From assembly GCF_014696625.1 (NCBI RefSeq), contig NZ_JACJQL010000023.1:1-64000 (forward strand): a DNA stretch of 64,000 bases, given 5' to 3'. The position numbers were made by a program, and so were the translations under genes. Every line of letters starts with the position of its first letter. The first letter of the stretch is position 1. The notes below the pieces were generated by a model. That model had not been told where the DNA came from and ran no database searches. It was given only the letters and a program-made list of their open reading frames with translations. This DNA comes from Nostoc parmelioides FACHB-3921. GTDB lineage: Bacteria > Cyanobacteriota > Cyanobacteriia > Cyanobacteriales > Nostocaceae. Shown in pieces: positions 1 to 8,293 of this stretch.

Positions 1-119
1 TGTGCTGTCGAGGGTTTGCTGATTTCTCTGATTGTTCGATACCTAGTGAGTAGATGATACTTTTTATCAATCCACTCTTTTGCCATTTTGTCAATGCGTA
101 AGTCCTAAACTCTATAGAT

Positions 120-518
120 ATGGTTGTTACTTTCCGTAATATTCATAACTGGGTGAGTGCAGGCTATGCGGAGCAGGTTTATGAAGCAGCGTATAAAGCG
201 CTCAAGCTAGGGGGTATTCTGGGAGTGGAAGAACATCGTGCCAAACCAGGTATTTCGCTCCAAGAGAGTATAAAAACGGGCTATATGTCAGAAGATGGCG
301 TAATTGCGGCGGTGGAGAAAGCAGGCTTCAAATTGATAGGCAAGTCAGAAATTAATGCCAACCCGAAAGATACCAAAGACTATCCTGGAGGCGTTTGGGC
401 ATTACCACCAACCTTGAGGCAAGGACAAAAGGATCGGCAACGTTTCCTCGCTATTGGGGAGAGCGATCGCATGACGTTAAAGTTTATTAAGTCCGAAGCT
501 CAGGGCGAACGCATCTAA
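120..518 (+). pseudogene. C-terminal fragment of a class I SAM-dependent methyltransferase (COG4798-like)
   Basis: The 132 residues match my memory of the C-terminal half of predicted SAM-dependent methyltransferases of the COG4798 type: TFRNIHNW near the start, then LKLGGILGVEEHRA, EINANPKDTKDYPGGVW, LPPTL and a terminal AIGESDRMTLKF. The N-terminal half, which would carry the glycine-rich SAM-binding motif I, is missing. The reading frame stays open for six codons upstream of the ATG and then meets TAA at 99-101. The first ~100 bases of the window show no methyltransferase motif in any frame I checked. I infer a truncated remnant and not a working enzyme. It could still be expressed as a short protein from the ATG at 120. 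Confidence 0.6.
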
Positions 519-782
519 ATATTGATGCACAGAACGAAAGAAGAAGCTCGGAGGTATAACAGTAAGCCGATATGCTCACCAAAGAAGCAATTAAGGAAGA
601 AATAATCGCTAGATGTGGCGAACTTGTTTCCTAATGGCTGGTCAATGGGTAGAAATGAATTGGTTTGGACTGAGTGCGCCTCATGTGATGTTTGTGCTGC
701 TTGACCAGATGCGATTGTTATACAATTCCCAAACTGGCTATACTGCTGATGAGTGTTGTTTTGTTCACCATTGAAAAACCTT
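519..782. other. Intergenic spacer with no supported gene
   Basis: This gap lies between the methyltransferase fragment and the convergent 3' end of the copper ATPase gene. A minus-strand open frame crosses it and runs into the ATPase gene in another frame. It has no recognisable domain and looks like chance. Confidence 0.4.
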
Positions 783-3044
783 TTATGCAAGTGTTTTAGG
801 TTGGAATTTACGTAAACGCAGGGCATTTGTGACGACGGAAACTGAGCTAAAAGCCATTGCTGCACCGGCGATGATGGGGTTGAGTAACCAGCCGAAGAAA
901 GGGAAGAGAATCCCGGCGGCGATGGGAATACCAGCAACGTTGTAAATAAAGGCGAAAAATAGGTTTTGGCGGATATTGCGAATTGTGGCGCGGCTGAGTT
1001 GAATCGCTGTAACTATAGCTTGCAAATCTCCAGAAATCAGGGTAATATCACTCGCAGCGATCGCCACATCTGTACCTGTACCAATAGCAATTCCTACATC
1101 GGCTTGAGCTAAGGCTGGTGCATCATTAATCCCATCACCGACCATTGCGACAATTTTGCCTTCTGCTTGTATTGCTTGGACTGTAGCGGCTTTTTGGTCG
1201 GGACGGACTTCTGCTAACACTCTTTTAATCCCCACCTCACGGGCGATACTTGCGGCGGTGTGGCGATTGTCACCTGTGAGCATGACAACTTCTAAACCGA
1301 GTTTTTGCAATGCTCTGATAGCTTGGGCGGAAGTGGGTTTAATGGCATCAGCAATCCCCATTAATCCGGCAATTTTCCCGTCAACTGCCAACCACACGGC
1401 TGTTTTACCCAGATATTCTAAACGTTCTTTGTCTTGCTGCAAGGCTTGAGTGTTGATGCTTAATTCTTCCATCCAGCGTTGTGTACCAATCTGCACAAGA
1501 TGGTGAGCAACCATACCTTGTACACCACTACCTACCACGGCTGCAAAGTCTGTAACATCTGCTAAAGTTACTTCCTGAGATTGAGCATATCTCACAACTG
1601 CTTCTGCTAGGGGATGTTCAGAATTGCGTTCTAAGGATGCGGCTAATTGTATCAGCTTGATTTCATTGCTGTTAACAGTACCTTTGACTGTGACAAAATC
1701 TGTAACTGTTGGTTTCCCTTGGGTAATTGTGCCGGTTTTGTCTAAGACAATTGTGTGAATTTGGTGCGCTAATTCTAGGCTTTCAGCGCCTTTAATTAAA
1801 ATTCCGTTTTCTGCACCTTTACCAGTACCTACCATCACTGAAGTTGGGGTGGCTAAACCCAAAGCACAAGGACAAGCGATAATTAACACCCCAACAGTGG
1901 TCATCAATGCCAGGGTGATATTACCCATAAAGTTATACCAAATAATAAAGGTGAGAATAGCGATCGCAATTACCGCCGGGACAAACCACCCTGTAACTTG
2001 GTCTGCTAGTCTTTGAATAGGTGCTTTTGAGCCTTGGGCTTGCTGCACTAGTTGGACAATTTGCGCCAGTACAGTGTCTTTACCAACTCTTGTTGCTCGA
2101 AACTGAAAACTGCCAGTTTTATTGATGGTTGCGCCTATAACTTCATCCCCTGGTTGTTTTTTCACGGGTATACTTTCCCCAGTCACCATCGCTTCATCAA
2201 CTGTTGATGTCCCGTCAACTACTTCCCCATCAACGGAAATCTTTTCCCCAGGACGCACCAGCACCACATCACCAATTTCTACTTCCTCAATCGGTACATC
2301 TACTTCTTGTCCGTTGCGAATCAACCGGGCTGTTTTCGCTTGTAAACCGATCAGCTTGCGGATAGCTTCTGAGGTTTGTCCTTTGGCACGATTTTCAAAC
2401 AGTCGCCCCAATAAAATCAAGGTAATGACAATTGCCGGAGTTTCATAATACACATCTGGCATCAATCCCTGAGTGATAAGAAAGCTAGGAAATAAGGTTG
2501 CGAATAGAGAATAAAAATATGCTGCACTCGTACCTAACACGATTAGAGTATCCATTGTAGCAATATGACGCTGAAAAGCTTTCCAGCTGTTGACGTAGAA
2601 GAAGTAACCACACCAAAACTGTACAGGAGTGGTCAGGACTAATTGCAGCCAAGGGTTATGCAGCCATATAGGAATGCCAGGCAGGTGTAACCCTGTCATC
2701 ATTGGTAGTGAGCCAATCACCAGCACGATACTGATGATGCCCCCTACTGTTAGCTTTCGCCGCAAATCACGGGATTCTTGTAGGCGATATCTTTTTTCTT
2801 CATCATCTTCTCCTGCCATCAAGTTGTGTTCTTGGAGGGGAGATGCAGAATAACCTGCGGCATCCACCGCGTTTTGGATGGCTTGTAAATCCGTTTTCCT
2901 GGGGTCGTAATTAACTGTTGCTTGTTCTGCCCCAAAGTTCACACTACATTCATTTACACCTGGGACAGAACTGATAGTATCTGCAATACTTTTAGCGCAG
3001 GAAACGCAACTCATACCGCGTAGCTTAAGTGTCGCATTCTTCAT
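783..3044 (-). CDS. copA: Cu+-exporting P-type ATPase (P1B-1, CopA/PacS family)
   Basis: A 753-residue P1B-type ATPase that should pump Cu+ across the plasma or thylakoid membrane using ATP. Domains in order: an N-terminal heavy-metal-associated domain with GMSCVSC (metal-binding Cys13 and Cys16), membrane helices from about residue 100, the actuator loop with TGES (about 289), the ion-path helix with CPCALGLATPT (CPC at 391-393), the phosphorylation motif DKTGT (Asp435), and the hinge TGDN and GDGINDAP. CPC followed by ALGLATP is typical of Cu+ pumps and not Zn/Cd pumps. It is full length. The ATG at 3044 is preceded by GGAG. The upstream MerR-type operator at 3096-3111 fits metal induction. 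Which of the cyanobacterial paralogues CopA (plasma membrane) or PacS (thylakoid) it is cannot be settled from sequence alone. Confidence 0.93.
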   Translation of the reverse strand: MKNATLKLRGMSCVSCAKSIADTISSVPGVNECSVNFGAEQATVNYDPRKTDLQAIQNAVDAAGYSASPLQEHNLMAGEDDEEKRYRLQESRDLRRKLTVGGIISIVLVIGSLPMMTGLHLPGIPIWLHNPWLQLVLTTPVQFWCGYFFYVNSWKAFQRHIATMDTLIVLGTSAAYFYSLFATLFPSFLITQGLMPDVYYETPAIVITLILLGRLFENRAKGQTSEAIRKLIGLQAKTARLIRNGQEVDVPIEEVEIGDVVLVRPGEKISVDGEVVDGTSTVDEAMVTGESIPVKKQPGDEVIGATINKTGSFQFRATRVGKDTVLAQIVQLVQQAQGSKAPIQRLADQVTGWFVPAVIAIAILTFIIWYNFMGNITLALMTTVGVLIIACPCALGLATPTSVMVGTGKGAENGILIKGAESLELAHQIHTIVLDKTGTITQGKPTVTDFVTVKGTVNSNEIKLIQLAASLERNSEHPLAEAVVRYAQSQEVTLADVTDFAAVVGSGVQGMVAHHLVQIGTQRWMEELSINTQALQQDKERLEYLGKTAVWLAVDGKIAGLMGIADAIKPTSAQAIRALQKLGLEVVMLTGDNRHTAASIAREVGIKRVLAEVRPDQKAATVQAIQAEGKIVAMVGDGINDAPALAQADVGIAIGTGTDVAIAASDITLISGDLQAIVTAIQLSRATIRNIRQNLFFAFIYNVAGIPIAAGILFPFFGWLLNPIIAGAAMAFSSVSVVTNALRLRKFQPKTLA

Positions 3045-3085
3045 TTGCAGACTCCAATGATCAAGCTTTGTTCAAGACTGATTTC

Positions 3086-3117
3086 ATCTTGAATCCTCCA
3101 GTGAACTGGAGTGTCAA
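3086..3117 (-). promoter_or_regulatory. MerR-family operator/promoter of copA
   Basis: On the minus strand a -35 box TTGACA (3117-3112) is followed at once by a perfect dyad CTCCAGT-TC-ACTGGAG (3111-3096) and then GATTCAAGAT, which holds a -10-like element. The -35/-10 spacing is 19-20 bp, depending on which hexamer is taken as the -10. A dyad that fills an over-long spacer is the hallmark of promoters controlled by MerR-type metal sensors (CueR, ZntR, MerR), which untwist the DNA to activate. It lies about 42 bp upstream of the copA ATG. No merR-like gene lies beside it in this window, so the regulator would act in trans. Confidence 0.75.
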
Positions 3118-3614
3118 GAGGGTAGAGGAAAAGAATTGGAACTACGCAAAAAGTCCTTTTTTAGGAGCATGACTAAATTTAACAAGTACGTCGCCACAAT
3201 AAAGTCAAACTATATGAATAAAAATACATAAATCTGAAAGCCTCTTTCTATCTAGCTTTTATACAAGAGAATACGCAAAAATACTTATGCGTTTTACTTG
3301 ATAAAAACGATTAATATCTAAACCTAACCACTTAATTTGAGGTGAAACGAAACATTTTCTTGATTAAAGCTTTATACAAGAAAACGTATTACTACAGTTT
3401 TTTTATTTGGTTAAGGAAAGTTAAAACTTATATATAGCAACCCACTTTGATTTTTGATCTTACTTGTGTAGGAAAAGAACAGGGTACAGGATAAAGGGTA
3501 TTAAGTTACGGGGTACAGGTAAAAAGCATCTCTTCAATTGTTAGTTTTTCAGAAATCAAATAGGCATCCTGTAACTGTTCAGCATTAGTTGATAATAGCT
3601 GAAGACAAAGAAAC
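3118..3614. other. AT-rich divergent intergenic region
   Basis: About 500 bases separate the copA promoter from the divergent DUF4114 gene. I see an imperfect dyad ACGCA...TGCGT near 3272-3291 and a stretch around 3480-3525 with the repeated word GGGTACAGG or similar. Part of it must hold the promoter of the downstream gene, but no box is convincing. Confidence 0.35.
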
Positions 3615-6278
3615 ATGGCGACTATTTCTAACTTAAATAACGGCATTTTTACTGTTAGCGCAGCAGGCAACGTCAGCGTTGATTTTCTCTATGACGGCGG
3701 GATGAATAAGGGAGAATTAGCAATTTTCAGCCTGGAAGGCATGGAAAATATGGCGGTGGGTTCGATAGAATTCATCCGAGAGGCAAGTAGACGCGCTCTT
3801 AGCAATTCTCAATCTGGTTATGTGGTTGTTCGAGATCAAACTGAACGCGCTCGTTTTACCGACCTAAATCAAGAATTATCCTGGGAAAAAGATTTTAACA
3901 GTGGCGTTTACAATGGGCCACAAACCTTTCAGATGAAAGCAGGTAGTAAATTTGCAATGATGTTAATTGCAGATAGTACCGTCGCTAAAATTGCTCAATA
4001 TCCCACATCTAGCAGCAATGTCCTGTTTTCTTTTGGTTCAGTAGATAATGCAACCGGAAAAGTTTCACCCCAAATTGCAGACATCACTGGTAAGGGCAAT
4101 ACCTTTGGTTGGGAAGATAACAACACCTTAAAGTCGAATGATCGTGACTTTAACGATATGGTAGTGCAGGTGTTGGGTGCAACTGCCAATGCAGCCTCTC
4201 TCCAAGATTCTACCTACAGCAGCCGCAACTGGTTAAATACCGGAGTCGGACAAGAATTATCAGACTATGCCAATCGTCCTCTGTTTGAAACAGGTACTTT
4301 TATCGTCAATGGCACTGGTCAAGTTAAATTAGACTATCTCTATGATGGCGGTTCCTATCAAGGACAATTAGCTGTATTTAGCCTCAAAGGTATGGAAAAA
4401 TACCAGCAAGGCTCCTTAGCATTTATCAAAGAAGCGGCCACCCGCGCTTTAAGTAACTCTACACAAGGTCGCATTCTGATCAGCGATCGCCAAGAAGGAG
4501 CGCGGTTTGATGGTAATGTTAGCTGGGAAAGTAACTTTAATCAGGGCAGCTACCAAGGAATTGATTCTTTCACGATGAATGCTGGGGACGAAGTGGCGTT
4601 CATGTTGGTACAAAACGGCAGCATTGAAGAGATTTATCGCCAGCCGCAAATTAGCTACGAATGGGGAAAAAAAGTCATTTTTTCTACCGACCAAAATCAG
4701 ATCGTTGCTGTCGATAATAAAGGAACTCTGGCATTTGAAGATATCATCGTCGGCTCTAGTAATTCTTACATAGATTACAACGACGTTGTTTTCCAAGTCC
4801 AAGGACTAAAAAGCAACAACATCACTAACATGGATGCAGTCGTTAATCCTAATCAGGACTGGCGGACTACTGCTATTGGGCAGGAAGTACTCAAATATAG
4901 TAACCGCACTATCTACAACGAAGGTGTTTTTCAGGTCGGTGAAACTGGAACGGTAACTGTTGACTATCTTTACGATGGCGGTGGCTATCAAGGACATTTA
5001 GCGGTCTTTAGTCTCACCGGCATGGAAAACTATGTTCCTGGTTCCAATGCCTTTATTAAAGAGGCGACAAATCGCGCTCTCAGTAATTCTCAGATGGGTT
5101 ATATCTTAGCTAGAGACCAACAAGAAGGGGCGCGTTTTACGGAAAAAATGCCTTGGGAAGCCAATTTTAATTTTGGCCCCTATCTAGGCGTAAAAACCTT
5201 TCAAATGAAAGCAGGCGACACATTTGCCTTTATGCTCGTACCTAACACAACTGTTCAGGAAATCAACCAAACTCCGGGTATCAGCAAATCTAGTACAGCA
5301 TGGCAATTAGGTAAACTGCCTCTGTTCTCTATCCCCGAAGCTAACCCTAGTGTGGCTGGCGGACAGATGATAGATATAGATGGCAACGGTACTTTTGCCT
5401 TTGAAGATATTCCTATTGCAGCTTCTAATTGCGATCGCGATTATAACGATGTGGTCTTCCAAATCAAAGGAGCAAAAGGAATTGTTCAGTCAATAGATAA
5501 CTTCTCCAACTTCGAGCGTGACTGGCGCACCACAACAACGGGAAAACAATTACTCGACTATGCTAATCGAGCTTCTTTCGATGAAGGTATGTTCACTGTT
5601 GATCAAACAGGCCAGGTAAAAATTGACTTCCTCTACGATGGCGGGATGTATTCCCAGGGAGAAGTCGGTATCTTTAGCCTCAAGGGAATGGATATCTACA
5701 AAGCTGGCTCTGATGCTTTTATCCAAGAAGCACTTCGACGCGCCACCAGTAATTCTGCCAATGGCTATGTTGTGGTTAAAGATGCTCAAGATGGCGCTCT
5801 CTACAGTGATCATACTGGCGTTCTCGACTGGGAAGCTAACTTTAATGCAGGAAAATATCAAGGCACGAAAACTTATAACCTCCAAGCTGGAGATACTATT
5901 GGTTTTGTTTTCATGTCCAATGGCGCACTCACGGATGCTTTGACTGGACAAACTTTAACAAATCAAAATAGACCTCTTTTCTCAATGTCGGCGGCTAATT
6001 TAGAAGATAAAGTCCAAGTAGCAGAAGTGCTAACAGGTGCTAAAGGAGCCATTCTTGGTTTCGACGACGTGCCACTAAATCGCGTTCCTAACCGAGACTT
6101 CAATGATTTTGTGATCAGTATTCAAGGTGTGCAGACTCTTGGCATCTCCAAAATAGAAAATGTCATGGCTCACAATCTTAATTGGGTTGATACAGCAATA
6201 GGCCAGGATATACTCAATCATTCTCAAACCGGTATCTTTTCATCTCTAATATCACCATCAGTTATGACTTTGGTTTAG
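3615..6278 (+). CDS. Protein of four tandem DUF4114-type repeats
   Basis: An 887-residue protein made of four similar units of about 211-221 residues. Each unit has an entry motif like DWRTTxxGQxxLxYxNR, a core D(Y/F)LYDGG...L.(V/I)FSL.GME (near residues 24, 238, 449 and 670), a segment SN(S/T)xxGYxxxxD, MxAGDxxAFML, and an exit motif DxDYNDVVFQ(V/I)xG, which resembles the acidic end of DUF4114 domains. A fifth unit starts (NLNWVDTAIGQDIL) but the protein stops about 20 residues later. There is no Sec signal peptide or membrane segment. In cyanobacteria such proteins are usually predicted extracellular, and the acidic DxDxND-like motifs suggest calcium binding, but that is inference. Biochemical function is unknown. 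Confidence 0.8.
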   Translation: MATISNLNNGIFTVSAAGNVSVDFLYDGGMNKGELAIFSLEGMENMAVGSIEFIREASRRALSNSQSGYVVVRDQTERARFTDLNQELSWEKDFNSGVYNGPQTFQMKAGSKFAMMLIADSTVAKIAQYPTSSSNVLFSFGSVDNATGKVSPQIADITGKGNTFGWEDNNTLKSNDRDFNDMVVQVLGATANAASLQDSTYSSRNWLNTGVGQELSDYANRPLFETGTFIVNGTGQVKLDYLYDGGSYQGQLAVFSLKGMEKYQQGSLAFIKEAATRALSNSTQGRILISDRQEGARFDGNVSWESNFNQGSYQGIDSFTMNAGDEVAFMLVQNGSIEEIYRQPQISYEWGKKVIFSTDQNQIVAVDNKGTLAFEDIIVGSSNSYIDYNDVVFQVQGLKSNNITNMDAVVNPNQDWRTTAIGQEVLKYSNRTIYNEGVFQVGETGTVTVDYLYDGGGYQGHLAVFSLTGMENYVPGSNAFIKEATNRALSNSQMGYILARDQQEGARFTEKMPWEANFNFGPYLGVKTFQMKAGDTFAFMLVPNTTVQEINQTPGISKSSTAWQLGKLPLFSIPEANPSVAGGQMIDIDGNGTFAFEDIPIAASNCDRDYNDVVFQIKGAKGIVQSIDNFSNFERDWRTTTTGKQLLDYANRASFDEGMFTVDQTGQVKIDFLYDGGMYSQGEVGIFSLKGMDIYKAGSDAFIQEALRRATSNSANGYVVVKDAQDGALYSDHTGVLDWEANFNAGKYQGTKTYNLQAGDTIGFVFMSNGALTDALTGQTLTNQNRPLFSMSAANLEDKVQVAEVLTGAKGAILGFDDVPLNRVPNRDFNDFVISIQGVQTLGISKIENVMAHNLNWVDTAIGQDILNHSQTGIFSSLISPSVMTLV

Positions 6279-6483
6279 AGATGAAAGCTCATCCCTCAGC
6301 AAAAAGATTGCACCCGACGGTTAAAATCGCCGCTATACGAGCAGCCTAACCCTCCAGGCTCAAAAATATTGATTTCACCTTAGTCCGCTCAAGCGGACTA
6401 GGTTTGTATAGCCGCTACTTTCAATCGTTCAGGCTTGGTGCAAGATATTAATCAGGTAAAACTTACTCAAATAGTATGAGGTT
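6279..6483. other. Convergent spacer with a perfect palindrome
   Basis: This stretch follows the DUF4114 gene and precedes the repeat element upstream of the purU 3' end. A perfect palindrome TAGTCCGCTCAAGCGGACTA occupies 6381-6400 (9-bp arms, CA loop). It could act as a terminator, though no T-run follows directly, or be one of the small palindromic repeats common in Nostoc genomes. Confidence 0.5.
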
Positions 6484-6574
6484 TTTAAATTACATAGTTA
6501 CTTGTATGGTTTGTTGACAGTTGACAGTTGACGGTTAACTGTCAACTGTCAACAGCCACCACGAAAAGATGTGC
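6484..6574. repeat. Dispersed intergenic element, copy A (conserved flanks, heptamer hairpin core)
   Basis: The left flank reads TTTAAATTACATAGTTACTT and continues GTATGGTTTGTTG. The core is an inverted array of GTTGACA heptamers (6514-6553, arms GTTGACAGTTGAC and GTCAACTGTCAAC). The right flank is AACAGCCACCACGAAAAGAT. A second copy with nearly identical flanks and a different core lies at 30063-30153. Both copies sit between convergent genes. Confidence 0.8.
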
Positions 6575-6612
6575 TTTGGAATTTTGAATTGATTAGTCCT
6601 TACACTCAACTT

Positions 6613-7467
6613 TTATTCAAAAACTACAGTACGATTTCCATAAACCAAAACCCGATTTTGCAGATGTAGGCGCACGGCTCTAGCTAATACGACTCGTTCT
6701 AAATCCTTACCTTTTCTAATTAAATCCTCAACTTCATCGCGGTGGCTAACTCTCACCACATCTTGCTCAATAATTGGCCCAGCATCTAATTCTGGAGTAG
6801 CATAGTGGGCTGTGGCACCAATAACTTTCACACCGCGTTCAAAGGCTCTATGGTAAGGATTTGCGCCTACGAAGGCTGGTAAAAATGAGTGATGAATATT
6901 AATAATTTGCGGAAATTTTATAATAAAGTCTGCACTAACAATTTGCATATATTTTGCTAATACAACTAAATCAATTTTATATTGTTGTAGTAATTCTAAT
7001 TGTTTGGCTTCCTGTTCAACTTTGTTATCTTTATTAATAGGAATATGGTAAAAGTCGATGCCAAATTGCTCTGCAACTACTTTTAAATGGGGATGATTAC
7101 TAATAATTAAGGGAATATCAACGGCGATTTCTTTGGCGCGTTGTCGCCAAATTAAATCATAAAGGCAATGGTCTTGGCGACTTACCCAAATGGCAATACG
7201 TGGGATTGTATCAGAAAAATGTAGCTCCCACTTAGCGCCTAGAGGTTGAGCTATGGCATTAAATGCTGCCCCAATAATCTCTCGCGGCAAATTGAAACCC
7301 TCTAACTGCCATTCAATACGCGTGAGGAATAACCCAGCCGCAAAATCTGTATGTTGGTCAGCGTGAATAATATTACCGCCATTGGCGTAGATAAAGTTAG
7401 CGATTTTAGCGACTAATCCCCGTTGGTCGGGACATGAAATTAGTAAGGTTGCAGTCGGATTGGTCAC
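6613..7467 (-). CDS. purU: Formyltetrahydrofolate deformylase
   Basis: A 284-residue enzyme that hydrolyses 10-formyl-THF to THF and formate, balancing one-carbon pools and supplying formate for purine synthesis. The N-terminal ACT domain starts TATLLISCPDQRGLVAKIA (residues 5-23). The C-terminal formyltransferase fold carries NIHHSFLPAF, GATAHYATPELDAGPIIEQD (the catalytic His and Asp region) and HRDEVEDL. Length is normal for PurU. The start is GTG at 7467, preceded by CCGGAG at a suitable distance. It stands alone, convergent with the DUF4114 gene. Confidence 0.93.
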   Translation of the reverse strand: MTNPTATLLISCPDQRGLVAKIANFIYANGGNIIHADQHTDFAAGLFLTRIEWQLEGFNLPREIIGAAFNAIAQPLGAKWELHFSDTIPRIAIWVSRQDHCLYDLIWRQRAKEIAVDIPLIISNHPHLKVVAEQFGIDFYHIPINKDNKVEQEAKQLELLQQYKIDLVVLAKYMQIVSADFIIKFPQIINIHHSFLPAFVGANPYHRAFERGVKVIGATAHYATPELDAGPIIEQDVVRVSHRDEVEDLIRKGKDLERVVLARAVRLHLQNRVLVYGNRTVVFE

Positions 7468-7634
7468 GTCAGTTCGCTCCGGATTTAAAATTCAAAATTA
7501 ACAATACCCATGAATCAATTCAGGTATTGATAGATTCGCTGGGACTCTGAATTTTATCGTAAATTTAAGGGTTTAAAACCCCTCTTGGATAAAATCATGT
7601 CCGTCGAAAATCGGCACACCCTATGTGAAGAAGA

Positions 7635-7654
7635 AGACGCGATGAATCGCGTCT
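7635..7654. repeat. Small palindromic repeat (AGACGCGAT-GA-ATCGCGTCT)
   Basis: A perfect 9-bp-arm palindrome followed by CTACAAG, in the 208-base gap between purU and the DUF4340 gene. A second, weaker dyad (AGGGTTT/AAACCCC) lies near 7569-7584. Palindromes of this kind recur in Nostoc intergenic DNA. It could help terminate the operon that ends at 7676, but it lies beyond its 3' end only in the minus direction. Confidence 0.5.
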
Positions 7655-7675
7655 CTACAAGAATTTTGAATTGAT

Positions 7676-8290
7676 TCATGGGCTATTGGTAGGAGTTGGC
7701 TGAGGTAGATTTGGTGGTGCAACTTTATCTAAACTGACCGGTTGTTGCCACTCTGATAATTCTCTATTGACAGCATTTTCAAAATCTATAGAGACCACTA
7801 GCACATTTACATTACCATTTGGTTGAGTGATAGGGTCAGCTTGGGCATAGACAAAACGACCGCTCAAATCAGGCTTACCCAGAATCAACTGATGGGTTTT
7901 TTGATTTTTGAGGTTAATGTTGATGGTGGCTTGGGGTTGGTTTAAACCAAATTCGGCTGTTTGGTTAGCTGGTGTGGATATAGTATTCGTACTCTTTCCT
8001 TTTACCAATAAATCCATCAAATAACTAACTATAGGCTCGTTTGCAGGTTCTGATACAGGAGATTTCAGCAACCACTTAGGCTGATTAGACTGCGGGTTCC
8101 GTTGCAAATTCACCGTCAGTTTTTGAGTTTTTACAGTGAGAGACTGGACATCATCTTCTGTAAAAGAAAAGATTTGCCGTTGATTCTCCCTAGCCTCTTC
8201 TCGCTGAGTAGCACCGCGAATTTCCCAGAAATAAACAAAACCACTCAACCCCAGGGCTAACAATAACAAAATTAAAGTTTTTTTAGTCAT
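7676..8290 (-). CDS. DUF4340 domain protein, last gene of the Gld-like ABC operon
   Basis: A 204-residue protein with one N-terminal membrane anchor (LILLLLALGLSGFVYFW, residues 5-21) and an extracytoplasmic domain of DUF4340 type: FSFTEDDVQSLTVKTQ, a central LNQPQATININL and HQLILGKPDLSGRFVYAQ. The C-terminus is proline-rich. Only 3 bases separate it from the GldG-like gene upstream, so the two are almost surely cotranscribed. DUF4340 proteins usually accompany GldG/ABC-2 permease sets and are thought to be accessory parts of that complex. Exact role unknown. Confidence 0.82.
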   Translation of the reverse strand: MTKKTLILLLLALGLSGFVYFWEIRGATQREEARENQRQIFSFTEDDVQSLTVKTQKLTVNLQRNPQSNQPKWLLKSPVSEPANEPIVSYLMDLLVKGKSTNTISTPANQTAEFGLNQPQATININLKNQKTHQLILGKPDLSGRFVYAQADPITQPNGNVNVLVVSIDFENAVNRELSEWQQPVSLDKVAPPNLPQPTPTNSP

Positions 8291-8293
8291 TGG

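Noticed and set aside
515..937. Minus-strand 140-codon frame over the gap and the copA 3' end
   Set aside because: It overlaps copA in another frame, has no domain, and its composition looks like translated spacer.
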